A DNA stretch of 64,000 nt from Salinirubellus litoreus (GTDB lineage Archaea > Halobacteriota > Halobacteria > Halobacteriales > Haloarculaceae): contig NZ_CP147841.1 of assembly GCF_037335815.1 (NCBI RefSeq), positions 2,294,001 to 2,358,000 of the forward strand, read 5' to 3'. Shown piece after piece: positions 25,710 to 34,126 of the stretch. The translations under genes were made by a program, and so were the position numbers. Within the stretch, counting starts at the first letter, position 1; each line of letters opens with the position of its first letter. The notes beneath the pieces were generated by a model. It was not told where the DNA came from, ran no database searches, and saw nothing but the letters and a program-made list of their open reading frames with translations.

Positions 25710-26372
25710 CTACCCCGCTCGCCGTTCCAGCCGCTCCCGCAGCGCGCCGACCACGCCGCTCAGGTAGGCGGTCCCCCACGTCGCGACGACGGCGGCCCCG
25801 ATGGTGTTGAACACGAGGTCGAGCAGCGTGTCCTCGAGCCCGTACTGTGTGAGGACGGAGGTGCTCCCCGTGAGCGCGGCTACCTCCGCGATACTGAACT
25901 CGACGACCTCCCAGAAGACGCCGAACGCGATGGTGAGCAGGAGGATGAACACGAACATGAACCGGGGCGGGAGGACCACGTCCCTCGAGTGGAGGTCGAC
26001 CGCGCGGGCGGTTGCGTAGCCGGCGGCTGCGACGACGCTCGCCGACAGCGCGTGGGTCATGTGGTCCCACCACCAGACCTGTCGGTAGAACGAATCGAGA
26101 TCGGTGCCGGGGATACCCACCGTCCCGAGCGAGTGGAGGAACACCGCCGCGGTGATCCAGAGGGTGAGCGCGGGGTCCATCGGGATGCCCACGTCCCGCT
26201 CCAGAACGGGGACGAGCTGTGTAACCGCCAGCGCGACTGCGGTGTTGACGAGGATGCCCGTGTGTCCCCGTTCGAGCCCGACGAAGAACATCCCCACGAG
26301 CGCGAACTCCATCAGGTGCGTGAGCTGGCGGAACTGTCGGTCGTCCACCCCGAATCGCTCGCGGAGCTTCAC
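25710..26372 (-). CDS. YjdF/DUF2238-like membrane protein
   Basis: The product is 220 residues from a GTG at 26372 that overlaps the upstream stop by four bases. There are six hydrophobic segments. WWWDHMTHALSASVVAAAGY (~100-119), FGVFWEVVEFSIAEV (~150-164) and LEDTLLDLVFNTIGAA (~179-194) match the conserved His, Glu and Asp pattern of the YjdF/DUF2238 integral membrane family. Function is unknown. It is coupled to the gene upstream, which looks like a distant relative. Confidence 0.75.
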   Translation of the reverse strand: MKLRERFGVDDRQFRQLTHLMEFALVGMFFVGLERGHTGILVNTAVALAVTQLVPVLERDVGIPMDPALTLWITAAVFLHSLGTVGIPGTDLDSFYRQVWWWDHMTHALSASVVAAAGYATARAVDLHSRDVVLPPRFMFVFILLLTIAFGVFWEVVEFSIAEVAALTGSTSVLTQYGLEDTLLDLVFNTIGAAVVATWGTAYLSGVVGALRERLERRAG

Positions 26373-27064
26373 GGCTCGACACCCCGTCGTTCCGCGCTCC
26401 GGGCTGCCGCTGCCTGGATGGCCGCCTCGACCTCGCTCGGGACGACGCTCTCGCGCCGCCGGAGCCGCCGGAAGTACCACTCGAAGACCACCCCGCCGAG
26501 GACGCCTGCGGTCGTCGAGTAGACGAACTCGAGCATCAGGTCGTGTTCGATCTCGGCCTCGGTCAGCGCGGGATCGAGCAGGAACGCCGTCCCGAGCGTC
26601 GTGTCGAGCGCGAACCGGGCGACGGCCCAGATCCCCGCGGCGGCGAGCGTGGCGACGACGACGAACGAGACGGCGAACGCCTTGTTCATCTTCACGGGGG
26701 TGAAGACGTGGAGTTCGACGGCGAGGATCAGCGCGATGGCCGCAACAGAGAGGTAGGTGAACAGTTCGCTGGTGACCGGGACGGTCGCGAACGTCCGGCC
26801 CAGCAGGGGGAGGACGGCCAGCAACAGCACCTCCCAGGGGAGCATCGCACGCGGGGTCCGGAACTGGACCGGTGGGAGGACGGCGAGGACGGCCATCGCG
26901 GCGGCGAACCCCGCCCAGAGGAGATCCCCCGAGACGAGGTTCCCGACGGCGACGACGACCACGAACCCGACCAGCGTCCACGCGAGGGCCGCGTTCGTCC
27001 TCGCGTCTTCGAACACCTGTTCGAGCCTGAACGACGCGTCCCGTCCCCCGCCCGACTCTGCCAT
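26369..27064 (-). CDS. Membrane protein, first of a coupled pair
   Basis: The product is 231 residues with six or so hydrophobic helices, a soluble N-terminus (MAESGGGRDASFRLEQVFED) and a charged C-terminus. VELHVFTPVKMNKAFAVSF (~118-136) and LMLEFVYSTTAGVLGGVVFEWYF, split across the last helix (~178-200), place conserved His and Glu residues as in the partner protein. It is likely to form a complex with the product of the next gene. No function is known. Confidence 0.7.
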   Translation of the reverse strand: MAESGGGRDASFRLEQVFEDARTNAALAWTLVGFVVVVAVGNLVSGDLLWAGFAAAMAVLAVLPPVQFRTPRAMLPWEVLLLAVLPLLGRTFATVPVTSELFTYLSVAAIALILAVELHVFTPVKMNKAFAVSFVVVATLAAAGIWAVARFALDTTLGTAFLLDPALTEAEIEHDLMLEFVYSTTAGVLGGVVFEWYFRRLRRRESVVPSEVEAAIQAAAARSAERRGVEP

Positions 27065-27115
27065 GCCTCCAATAGGGCGCTCTCGGCGTATAAACGCGCG
27101 GACTCGGTTCGTCGA

Positions 27116-28081
27116 TTACCAGCCGACGGTGACGTAGACGAGGGCGTACGCGAGCGTCGCGGCCGTCACGGCCGCGAGACCGGTGGCGACGACGCGGACC
27201 GGCCGGGCGGTCGCCCCACGGACCGTCCGGGGTGTCGGGAGCGCGACGAGCAGCCCGACCCCGAGCAACGGGAAGACGAAGTGGTACGAGAGGTCGAGCG
27301 TCGGGGCCGGAAGGACGAAGAACGTCCCCGCGTAGCCCGCGCCGGCCGCCGCCCGTCCGGCGACCACGCGCCGGACCGCCCCGGGGAACGCCGCCGGCCG
27401 CCCGACCCCGTGTCGGACCACGAGGTAGACCGACAGCGCGAGCCAGGCCGTCGCGAGTTCGAGCCCGAGCGCCCCCAGGAGGTGGAGCGTCGGGTCGGGG
27501 TGGAGCACGATCCGATCCACGGTGGGGACCGTCGAGAGCGGGTAGAGCATGGCCGGGGGCTCGCCGGTGAACAGGTCGCCGAATGGGTGCGAGACCAGGC
27601 CGACGAGCGCGGCCGCAGCGATGGTGGTCGGGGCGAACCCGTGTCGCCGGCCGACGAACGCGAGCAGCGCCGCGCCGGCGACGAACAGCGTCGTGATGGC
27701 CGATCCGAGCGGACCGCTGACGACGAGCGCGACGACCGGGAGCGCGAGCAGGCCGACCCCGCCGGCGCTCCGCAGGCGACGGTCACGCGACGCGATCCAC
27801 CGCAGGCCGAGCGCGACGACCGGGCCGACGACCACCGAGTGGGTCACCGCGCGGTGGACGAGGTTGCCGGCCGCCCAGAACGCCTGCGCCGTCGCCAGCG
27901 GCCCGCCCAGGTCCGAAGCGAGGAGTAGCGCGACGGGTGCGTACGCGATGTCGACGTCCGGGAGCATCCCGAACGCGCCCGCCAGCAGGCCGACGGCCAG
28001 CGCCCGCTCCGGCCGCCAGCCGCGCAGATGCGCGACTCCGGCGACCAGGGCGAACGCGAGGAGCCCGTGACCCACGAACAT
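27116..28081 (-). CDS. YdjM-like membrane metal-dependent hydrolase, long form
   Basis: The product is 321 residues with 8-9 hydrophobic helices. MFVGHGLLAFAL carries the N-terminal His (GHGLLAF). GMLPDVDIAYAP (~38-49) is the PD-D motif, NLVHRAVTHSVVVGP (~73-87) the HRxxTHS motif, and LVSHPFGDLFTG (~159-170) the third conserved His/Asp pair, all in the order of the DUF457/YdjM family. It is a second member in this window besides 12816-13436. Substrate unknown. Confidence 0.85.
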   Translation of the reverse strand: MFVGHGLLAFALVAGVAHLRGWRPERALAVGLLAGAFGMLPDVDIAYAPVALLLASDLGGPLATAQAFWAAGNLVHRAVTHSVVVGPVVALGLRWIASRDRRLRSAGGVGLLALPVVALVVSGPLGSAITTLFVAGAALLAFVGRRHGFAPTTIAAAALVGLVSHPFGDLFTGEPPAMLYPLSTVPTVDRIVLHPDPTLHLLGALGLELATAWLALSVYLVVRHGVGRPAAFPGAVRRVVAGRAAAGAGYAGTFFVLPAPTLDLSYHFVFPLLGVGLLVALPTPRTVRGATARPVRVVATGLAAVTAATLAYALVYVTVGW

Positions 28082-28234
28082 GGATCGGTCGTTCGCGCCG
28101 GAGGGATATATCCCCTGCGCGTCACTCCGTGTCGTAACCGGTCGCCGGGACCCCCGTCGTTCGCCCGCTCCGTGCGGACCGTCGCGGCCCTCGGTCGGTG
28201 GTCCCCTCTCGGACCGGTGGTCGGCGGCGAACCG

Positions 28235-28798
28235 TCACGCCAGCCCGTCCCGGTCGTCGTCGCGCTTGGTCCACTTCTTCTCGATCGCGGCGTTCCCGAG
28301 GACGACGGTGTCGTCCCCGACGCTGATGCGCGTCTTCCGGAGTTCGATGTCCTCGATGACTCCCTCGGTTCCGTCGGAGAGGACGGTGTCCCCGGGCATG
28401 AAGTCCGGGTCCCGGAGGAGGTAGATGCCGGCGACGGCGTCGGCGATCATCCCCGAGACGGCGTAGGAGACCCCGAGCGCGAGGAAGCCGGTCGCGGTAC
28501 CGAGCGAGGCCGCGATGTCGTCGAGCCCCACGACCGAGAGGAAGGAGAGTGCCACGCCGAACCAGAGGAACACCCTGACGACGGTCGTGACGAACTGCTG
28601 GTAGACGGGCTCCTCCCCGCGGAACGTCCGCCGCACGACGGCCCTCACGACGAACATCACCACTCTGATGACGATGTACGCGATGACGAGGAAGACGACG
28701 CCGGCCAGTATCTTCGGTATGGCCGCGGTTATGTCGGCCAGAAACGTCCTCAGTGCCGACCGGACGATCCCCGTCAGGCTCTGTAACGGGACGAGCAT
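28235..28798 (-). CDS. Small MscS-type mechanosensitive channel
   Basis: The product is 187 residues. Three hydrophobic segments are followed by the pore-lining helix (SLGTATGFLALGVSYAVSGM, about 98-117) and the start of the cytoplasmic beta domain (DFMPGDTVLSDGTEGVIEDI, VLGNAAIEKKW). The family's C-terminal alpha/beta domain is missing, so this is a short form. It would open under membrane tension on osmotic downshift. It is a single gene; a second MscS gene lies at 31714-32886. Confidence 0.88.
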   Translation of the reverse strand: MLVPLQSLTGIVRSALRTFLADITAAIPKILAGVVFLVIAYIVIRVVMFVVRAVVRRTFRGEEPVYQQFVTTVVRVFLWFGVALSFLSVVGLDDIAASLGTATGFLALGVSYAVSGMIADAVAGIYLLRDPDFMPGDTVLSDGTEGVIEDIELRKTRISVGDDTVVLGNAAIEKKWTKRDDDRDGLA

Positions 28799-28856
28799 GG
28801 TTCGGCCGACTCGGGGCCGGCTGTTATAAACCGGGGTTCCGGCGGGATCCGGGTCC

Positions 28857-29171
28857 CTACGGTGCCGGGAGTACGTCGGCGTCCGGGTGGAGGACGGTGT
28901 AGTCGTCGTCCTCGACGCCGATCACCGCCCAGTCGTAGTCCGGTGCGCGCGCGAGCAGGTCGTCACGGACGGACGCCGCCCGTTCGGCCGGGGCGACGAA
29001 ACACCGCAGTCGACCGTGTGTCTCCGCCTCCGCGGGCTCCTGCGTCGTGACGTATACCGTCCGCCACCTCCGTTCGGCGCGGAGCTCGTCCCCCTCTCGG
29101 GTCACCTCGTATCCGAGATCGCTGAACACTGCTCGGGCGCGGTCGTCGAGGGTTGTGTTAACAACTCCCAT
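28857..29171 (-). CDS. DUF7116-like haloarchaeal protein
   Basis: The product is 104 residues from MGVVNTTLDDRARAVFSDLG. It is a small alpha/beta protein (GYEVTREGDELRAERRW, VYVTTQEP, RLRCFVAPAE, YDWAVIGVEDDDYTVLHP). I recall this shape as the haloarchaeal DUF7116, with no known role. Upstream residues in the open frame are not supported. Confidence 0.65.
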   Translation of the reverse strand: MGVVNTTLDDRARAVFSDLGYEVTREGDELRAERRWRTVYVTTQEPAEAETHGRLRCFVAPAERAASVRDDLLARAPDYDWAVIGVEDDDYTVLHPDADVLPAP

Positions 29172-29429
29172 CCGTCCTTCAATCGTGAGCGGTTCGGCAT
29201 AAACGTTCGCTTGTGACAGGACGATTGGGTGTCGACGAGGGGGACCGTGGCCGATCACCGCGACCCTCGGCCGTGTCTCGGTCCCGTGTAGCGGTCCGAC
29301 CGTCAGGCGGACGAGCGGGGTGCTCGATCCCGCGGGTACCCCGTCGGTGGCTCGCGGAGGCCCCGGGCCGGTCGTCGGGCATCCCGTTCTCCCCGAGCGG
29401 CATCCCGCGTTCGTCGAACGAGGGCTCTC

Positions 29430-29675
29430 TCACTCGTGAGCAGCGTCCCACTCGTCGGCCTTCTTGTAGTTCTCACACCGGTTGCAGTCGATCCGCCCCA
29501 TCGAGTCCATCGCGTTGTCGAAGGTCTCGCAGTTCGTACAGAAGTAGCCCCAGCGCTCCTCGCCGTCGGGGTCGGCGTAGGTCACCAGGAACGGGGCGAC
29601 CGACCCTCGCTCTGCCTCCCGGGAGACGTAGAGCGTTCCGGACGGTCCCTCGCGGGCTTCGAGCGTCGACTCCAT
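29430..29675 (-). CDS. DUF5816 zinc-binding protein, stand-alone
   Basis: The product is 81 residues: GYFCTNCETFDNAMDSMG then IDCNRCENYKKADEWDAAH. The two CxxC pairs form one zinc site. The same domain ends the acetyltransferase fusion at 47478-48203 (GYFCGNCESLVTSMDSMG, MECNECGNHRKP, RWDAAYM), so both are paralogous copies of DUF5816. Function unknown. It is divergent from the nucleotidase-like gene. Confidence 0.85.
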   Translation of the reverse strand: MESTLEAREGPSGTLYVSREAERGSVAPFLVTYADPDGEERWGYFCTNCETFDNAMDSMGRIDCNRCENYKKADEWDAAHE

Positions 29676-29765
29676 ACGGGTACGGGGGCGGCGGCGCGGG
29701 AAAGCGCTTCGGACTGCTCGAACCGCTTCGGAGCGGTTTTGACGCCTCCGGTCCACCGGTCGGTA

Positions 29766-31154
29766 GTGACCCTCCGCCTCCTCCACTACTCCGACGTCGA
29801 GAACGCCTACGACGATCCCGAGCGCGTGGGCCGGCTGGCCGGGACGCTCCTCGAACGCGACGGCCCGGACGCGCTGACCTGCGGGACCGGCGACGACACC
29901 GCCCCGGGCGTGCTCGCCCTGCGCACCGAGGGCGAGCAGTCGCTCGACCTGTTCTCGGCGGTCGAACCGGACGCCGAGACGTTCGGCAACCACGACTTCG
30001 ACTTCGGAACCGACAGGACGCTCGAACTCGTCGAGCGCTCGCCACAACCCTGGCTCTCGGCGAACGTCTACCCCGACGACCGGCGGGGCGTGATCGAACC
30101 GTTCGGCGCGAGCGTCGGCGTGCGACCCTGGACGGTCCTCGAGACCGACGGCGCGCGGGTGGGGCTGTTCGGCCTGACCGACCCTCACACCCCCGACATC
30201 AACCCCGCGGCCGCGGATCTCTCCTTTCGCGATCCGATCCCGGCGGCCGAGGCGGCCGTCGCCGAACTCCGCGCCCGCGGCGTCGACTTCGTGGTGGCGC
30301 TCTCACATCTGGGTCGCGGTGACGAGGCGCTCGCCGCCGCCGTCGACGTCGACGCGGTCCTCGGGGGACACGTCCACTCCGAGCGGATCGAACGGATCGA
30401 CGGGACCGTCCTGACCCGACCCGGGGTCAACGGCGAGGTGATCATGGAGGTGTCGCTCCCCGACGGGGAGGTCACTCGGCACGCGGTCGCCGACGGCCCC
30501 CTCCACGAGCCGGTCGCGGCGTCGCTCCGCGAGCGGATGGCCGCCGAGGGGTTGACCGACGTGGTGGCCCACGTGGACGACCCGGTCGAGCGGACCGAGC
30601 GGACCTGCTTCCGCGGGGAGTCGCGGATCGGCAACTTCGTCGCCGACGCCTACCGGTGGGCCGCGCTCGAGGCCGGCTTCGAGGAGCCCGTGGTCGGCCT
30701 GCAGAACAGCGGCGGCATCCGCGAGGGCCCGCCGCTCGCCGGCGACGTGACACTCGCCGACCTGATGAGCGTCATCCCGTTTCCCGAACGGGTCGCCGTG
30801 CTCGAAGTGCCGGGGCGGGTCCTGCGGTCGGCGTTCGCGGAGGCCGCCCGGAACGTGGGGTTCGGCGAATCGGAGTGGTGGCACGCCCACGTCTCGAACG
30901 CGCGGCTCGAGTACGATCACGGCGAGCGCGAGCTCGTTGGCGCGAGCGTCGGCGGTCGGCCCGTCGAGGGTGGACGGAACTACCGCGTCGCCACCTCCGA
31001 GTACCTCCTCCACACCGAGGGGGAGTTCCCGTCGCTCACCCCCGAGTTCCGCGTGGGAACGCTCTCGGTCCAGTACGAGGTGCTCGCGGCCTACGCCCGT
31101 GCCGAAGGGATCGTCCCCCGGATCGAGGGGCGGGTGGTCCGTCACGGCGTCTGA
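29766..31154 (+). CDS. 5'-nucleotidase/2',3'-cyclic phosphodiesterase family enzyme (UshA-like)
   Basis: The product is about 462 residues from the GTG at 29766. Calcineurin-like domain: LLHYSDVENAYD (metal Asp, ~10), CGTGDDTAPG (~40), FGNHDFDFG (~75), ALSHLGRGDE (~178) and GGHVHSE (~200). In the first motif Glu stands where most relatives have the second metal ligand His. The C-terminal 5'-nucleotidase domain has GNFVADAYRW (~290), NSGGIREGP (~315) and PFPERVAVLEV. No signal peptide is present, unlike bacterial UshA, so it probably works in the cytoplasm on nucleotides. Confidence 0.85.
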   Translation: MTLRLLHYSDVENAYDDPERVGRLAGTLLERDGPDALTCGTGDDTAPGVLALRTEGEQSLDLFSAVEPDAETFGNHDFDFGTDRTLELVERSPQPWLSANVYPDDRRGVIEPFGASVGVRPWTVLETDGARVGLFGLTDPHTPDINPAAADLSFRDPIPAAEAAVAELRARGVDFVVALSHLGRGDEALAAAVDVDAVLGGHVHSERIERIDGTVLTRPGVNGEVIMEVSLPDGEVTRHAVADGPLHEPVAASLRERMAAEGLTDVVAHVDDPVERTERTCFRGESRIGNFVADAYRWAALEAGFEEPVVGLQNSGGIREGPPLAGDVTLADLMSVIPFPERVAVLEVPGRVLRSAFAEAARNVGFGESEWWHAHVSNARLEYDHGERELVGASVGGRPVEGGRNYRVATSEYLLHTEGEFPSLTPEFRVGTLSVQYEVLAAYARAEGIVPRIEGRVVRHGV

Positions 31155-31292
31155 TACGGTCGTGCGTCCTCCTCTGTCGGCGATCCTCGGCCCGTTCGGG
31201 TATCTCGATGTATCGTTACGCACCGCCATCCGATCGTTTAGCGACCGAAAGAAGCGACAAGATTGAACCGGCGGGCACCGTACGTTGACACG

Positions 31293-31694
31293 ATGACGCT
31301 CGTCGTGGTCCCCGTCCGGTACCCGCTCTCCGAACACTCCCGTGCGACCCTCCAGCGCGCGGTCGACGTCGCGGAGGAACACGACGCCGACCTGACCGTC
31401 CTCCACGTCAACCTCTACCAGAACGGCGGCCGGGTTTCCCGGTCGGAACTCAAGCGGGCCGTCGAGTCGTCGTTCGGCCGGCTCCCCCGCGTCCGGTACG
31501 CCGTCCGGTCGGGCTTCCTCGTCGAGGAGACCATCCTCGACGAGGTGGCCGCGGAGGGGGCCGACTACGTCGTCATCGGCCGCAAGCAGGCCGGGCGCTG
31601 GCGTCGGATGATCCGGAGCCTCGTCGACGACCCCGACGTGGAGACGTTCCTCCGACGGGAACTCGACTGCGACCTGATCACCGTCTCGGGCTGA
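31293..31694 (+). CDS. UspA-family protein
   Basis: The product is 133 residues from MTLVVVPVRYPLSEHSRATL. It has the universal stress protein fold (HDADLTVLHVNLYQ, EGADYVVIGRKQAGRWRRMIRSL). The ATP-binding GxxGxG(S) loop is replaced by GRKQAGRWRR, so nucleotide binding is doubtful. It lies 138 bases after the nucleotidase gene and converges on the MscS gene. Confidence 0.8.
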   Translation: MTLVVVPVRYPLSEHSRATLQRAVDVAEEHDADLTVLHVNLYQNGGRVSRSELKRAVESSFGRLPRVRYAVRSGFLVEETILDEVAAEGADYVVIGRKQAGRWRRMIRSLVDDPDVETFLRRELDCDLITVSG

Positions 31695-31713
31695 TCCCGG
31701 ACCCGGGGACCAC

Positions 31714-32886
31714 TCAGCCGGACCCGTCGTCCGATCTCTCCCCGTCGGGTTCCTCCCGTTCCGGCGTTTCCTCGTCCCGTGGCTCCTCGACGCCGGGCGG
31801 TCGCAGCGGCCCCTCCCCGCCCTCCTCCACCCGAATCCCCTCCCCGATCCCGTCCGGGGGGCCGACCGGCGACCCGTCCCTCCGGTCGGTCCCGTCGGTG
31901 AGGTTCACCCGCATCTCCCCGCTCGTTTCGTCGAAGAACAGGTGGCTGTGCGGGTAGGCGATCTCGACGTCCGCCTCGGGTAGGCGCTCCCAGATAGCCG
32001 TCTGGACCTTCGACCGGGCGGTGAGCAACTTGTACGGCTCGGTCACCCAGTAGCGAAGCCGGAGGTTCACCCCGTGGTCGGCGAACGAGTCGATGTAGCA
32101 GACCGGTCCCGCGGGGTAGCGGGCCGACCCGATGCGGATATCGGGCCCGCCGCCGATGACGTTGTCGACGCTCCTCGCGGCCTCCTCGATGAGCTCTCTG
32201 GCCTGCGGGATGTCGCTCTCGTAGGTGACCAGCATGTCCAGTTTCAGCCGCGTCCGGGAGTCCTCCGCCGAGTAGTTGAACACGTCCCGGTCCTGTATGG
32301 AACCGTTCGGGACGACGAGGAACGTATTGTCCAGAGTGAACATCTTGGTGTATCGGAGTGTAATATCCTCGATAAATCCGTAGATGTCCTCGTCGGCGAG
32401 GTAGATCATGTCGCCGATCTCGTAGGGCTGGTCCGAGAGGATGAACAGCCCGTTGATGACGCTCCCGATGATCGGGGCGAGGACGAACCCGGCCACCGCC
32501 GAGAACACGGTCACGGAGAGGATGACGTTCCCGAGACGGAGCCCCAGCACCTGTAGAGCGACGATGCCGCCGAGGACGAGCATCGCCGACTGTATCCCCC
32601 TGAGGACCGTCCGGGTGACGCTGGGCCGGTTGAACCGCCTCGCGATCCGTCGGCCGAGCACCTGCCGGACGACCCCCGAGAGGTAATACGTGACGACGAG
32701 CACGACCACCGCGAGCACGACCTGTATCAGCTCGTCGGGCACCCACGGCGGGAGGTACGACCCCACGACGTCCGGGGCGCTGGGGGTCCCCGTTGGCGAG
32801 GCCGTCGCCGCCCCCTCCGCCGTCGGGGTCGGCGTCCCCTCCGCCTGCGAGGCGACCACCCCTGCCGAACCCGCGCCCGTTGCCAT
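31714..32886 (-). CDS. MscS-type mechanosensitive channel, long form
   Basis: The product is 390 residues from MATGAGSAGVVAS. A Thr/Pro-rich outer linker is followed by three helices, the pore helix (SVTVFSAVAGFVLAPIIGSV, ~140-159), the beta domain (YEIGDMIYLADEDIYGFIED, VVPNGSIQDRDVFNYS) and the alpha/beta domain (RLKLDMLVTYESDIPQAREL, YWVTEPY). The C-terminal ~70 residues are an acidic, Pro-rich tail. The start upstream of this ATG is not supported. It should release solutes on osmotic downshift. Confidence 0.88.
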   Translation of the reverse strand: MATGAGSAGVVASQAEGTPTPTAEGAATASPTGTPSAPDVVGSYLPPWVPDELIQVVLAVVVLVVTYYLSGVVRQVLGRRIARRFNRPSVTRTVLRGIQSAMLVLGGIVALQVLGLRLGNVILSVTVFSAVAGFVLAPIIGSVINGLFILSDQPYEIGDMIYLADEDIYGFIEDITLRYTKMFTLDNTFLVVPNGSIQDRDVFNYSAEDSRTRLKLDMLVTYESDIPQARELIEEAARSVDNVIGGGPDIRIGSARYPAGPVCYIDSFADHGVNLRLRYWVTEPYKLLTARSKVQTAIWERLPEADVEIAYPHSHLFFDETSGEMRVNLTDGTDRRDGSPVGPPDGIGEGIRVEEGGEGPLRPPGVEEPRDEETPEREEPDGERSDDGSG

Positions 32887-32992
32887 GGTCCGGCCGTCGC
32901 CGGGGGGCCGAAAAAGCGTTCCGACGCCGACGTCCCCCGAGCCATCGCGATCGCCCCCCCGAGTTATACCCTCGTGTCCCGAGAGGTCGGGC

Positions 32993-33745
32993 ATGTCCGC
33001 CGACAGGAACGACCCCGAACCGACGTTCGACGTCCAGCGCCACGAGGACGACGCCTCCTCGCGGCTCGTACTCGGCTTCTCCGAGTTCGGCCTCGCCGGA
33101 CTGACCGCGGTCGACTACCTCGTCACCCACCTCGAACTCGAACAGACGGGGCGGGTCGCCGCCCGCGGGCTCCCGGCCATCACCCCGTTCGCCCAGGGGG
33201 TCCCGCGCCACCACACCCGGCTGTTCTCCCGCGACGACCTCGACCTGACCGTCCTCGTGGGCGAACTGTTCGTCCCCCCGAGGGCCGCCGACCCGTTCAG
33301 CGAGGCCATCCTCGACTGGACCGAGCGAGCACAGGTCGAGGAGGTGGTCGTCCTCTCGGGCGTCCCGATCGCCCACGGACCCGACGAACACCGGGCGTTC
33401 TACGTCGCCACCCCGGACTTCGCCGAGGCACGGCTCGCCGACACCGAGATCACGCCGATGGGCGGCGGCTTCCTCGACGGGATCAACGGCGCGCTGATGG
33501 GACGCGGGCTCGATTCGGATCTGAAGACCTGTCTGCTCACGACGCCGGTTCACGCCCAGACCCCCGACGCCGACGCCGCCCTCAGGCTGCTCGAGGCGTT
33601 CCTCACGGTCTACGACCTCGACGTCGACCTGGGCCCGATGACCGAGTTCGCCGCCCGCGTCTCGGCGCAGTACGAGGAGCTCGCCGCGCGGATGCGGGCC
33701 GCACAGGAGGAGGAGCGGGGCCCCGAGGACCGGATGTATATGTGA
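32993..33745 (+). CDS. PAC2-family protein (proteasome assembly chaperone-like)
   Basis: The product is 250 residues from MSADRNDPEPTFDVQ. VLGFSEFGLAGLTAVDYLVTHL (~26-47), DLTVLVGELFVPP (~83), VEEVVVLSGVPIAHGP (~115) and GGGFLDGINGALMGRGL (~160) follow the PAC2 fold of the ATP-grasp-associated/PAC2 superfamily. In archaea such proteins are proposed proteasome assembly chaperones. It is divergent from the MscS gene, with a 106-base gap. Confidence 0.85.
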   Translation: MSADRNDPEPTFDVQRHEDDASSRLVLGFSEFGLAGLTAVDYLVTHLELEQTGRVAARGLPAITPFAQGVPRHHTRLFSRDDLDLTVLVGELFVPPRAADPFSEAILDWTERAQVEEVVVLSGVPIAHGPDEHRAFYVATPDFAEARLADTEITPMGGGFLDGINGALMGRGLDSDLKTCLLTTPVHAQTPDADAALRLLEAFLTVYDLDVDLGPMTEFAARVSAQYEELAARMRAAQEEERGPEDRMYM

Positions 33746-33751
33746 GACCAC

Positions 33752-33814
33752 TTTTTCCTCCTCGGGTGCCCTCTCGCGCCTTCGGCGCGCTTCGGGCACC
33801 TCTCGTCGGAAAAA
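33752..33814. terminator. Long hairpin flanked by T and A runs
   Basis: TTTTTCC at 33752 pairs with GGAAAAA ending at 33814; inside lie CGGGTGCCC/GGGCACC and a GCGCC-TTC-GGCGC tip. With T runs reading out on either strand it can end transcription from both sides. It shares the GGGTGCCC core and A/T ends with the palindrome at 44537-44574. Confidence 0.65.
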
Positions 33815-34126
33815 CGTGGGGAAAAACTGCGCTCCGCTCGCTCACTCCGTTCGCTCGCTCCGCGGGTGAGCGTGCTGGTGGTACAGCACCGTACCGTCAT
33901 TTTGTCCCGATATCAAGCGTCTCCAGCGAATGCGGATTAGCCGATACGACGGCGGGTCGAAGAGAGGAGTCGGATGCGGCGATCCGACCAGCGTTCGAAC
34001 TCCCTGACGTCGGACCAGATGAACGGGTTCCTCGCCGTGTCATCCCGGAAGTCCCTGTGACTGAATCCCCGATTCTCCACTGCTGAAACCAGCGCCGATA
34101 GAGGGCCGTCGGTTGTCGACGGCGTG
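33815..34126. other. 312-base gap with low-complexity GCTC/CGCTCG stretch
   Basis: Bases ~33830-33870 are a run of GCTC/CGCTCGCTC-type repeats often seen between haloarchaeal genes. No gene was seen in the rest. Confidence 0.5.

Noticed and set aside
26543..27928. A 461-residue plus-strand open frame
   Set aside because: It is antisense to two membrane-protein genes and its Arg/Glu/Gly-rich product is a frame shadow.
31565..33799. A 744-residue open frame on the minus strand
   Set aside because: It lies antisense to the PAC2 and UspA genes and out of frame with the MscS gene; Arg/Gly/Pro-rich composition, explained by rarity of stops at high GC.
33828..33870. GCTC/CGCTCG-rich stretch as a possible CRISPR or satellite
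   Set aside because: There is no regular repeat-spacer pattern; this kind of low complexity is common between haloarchaeal genes.
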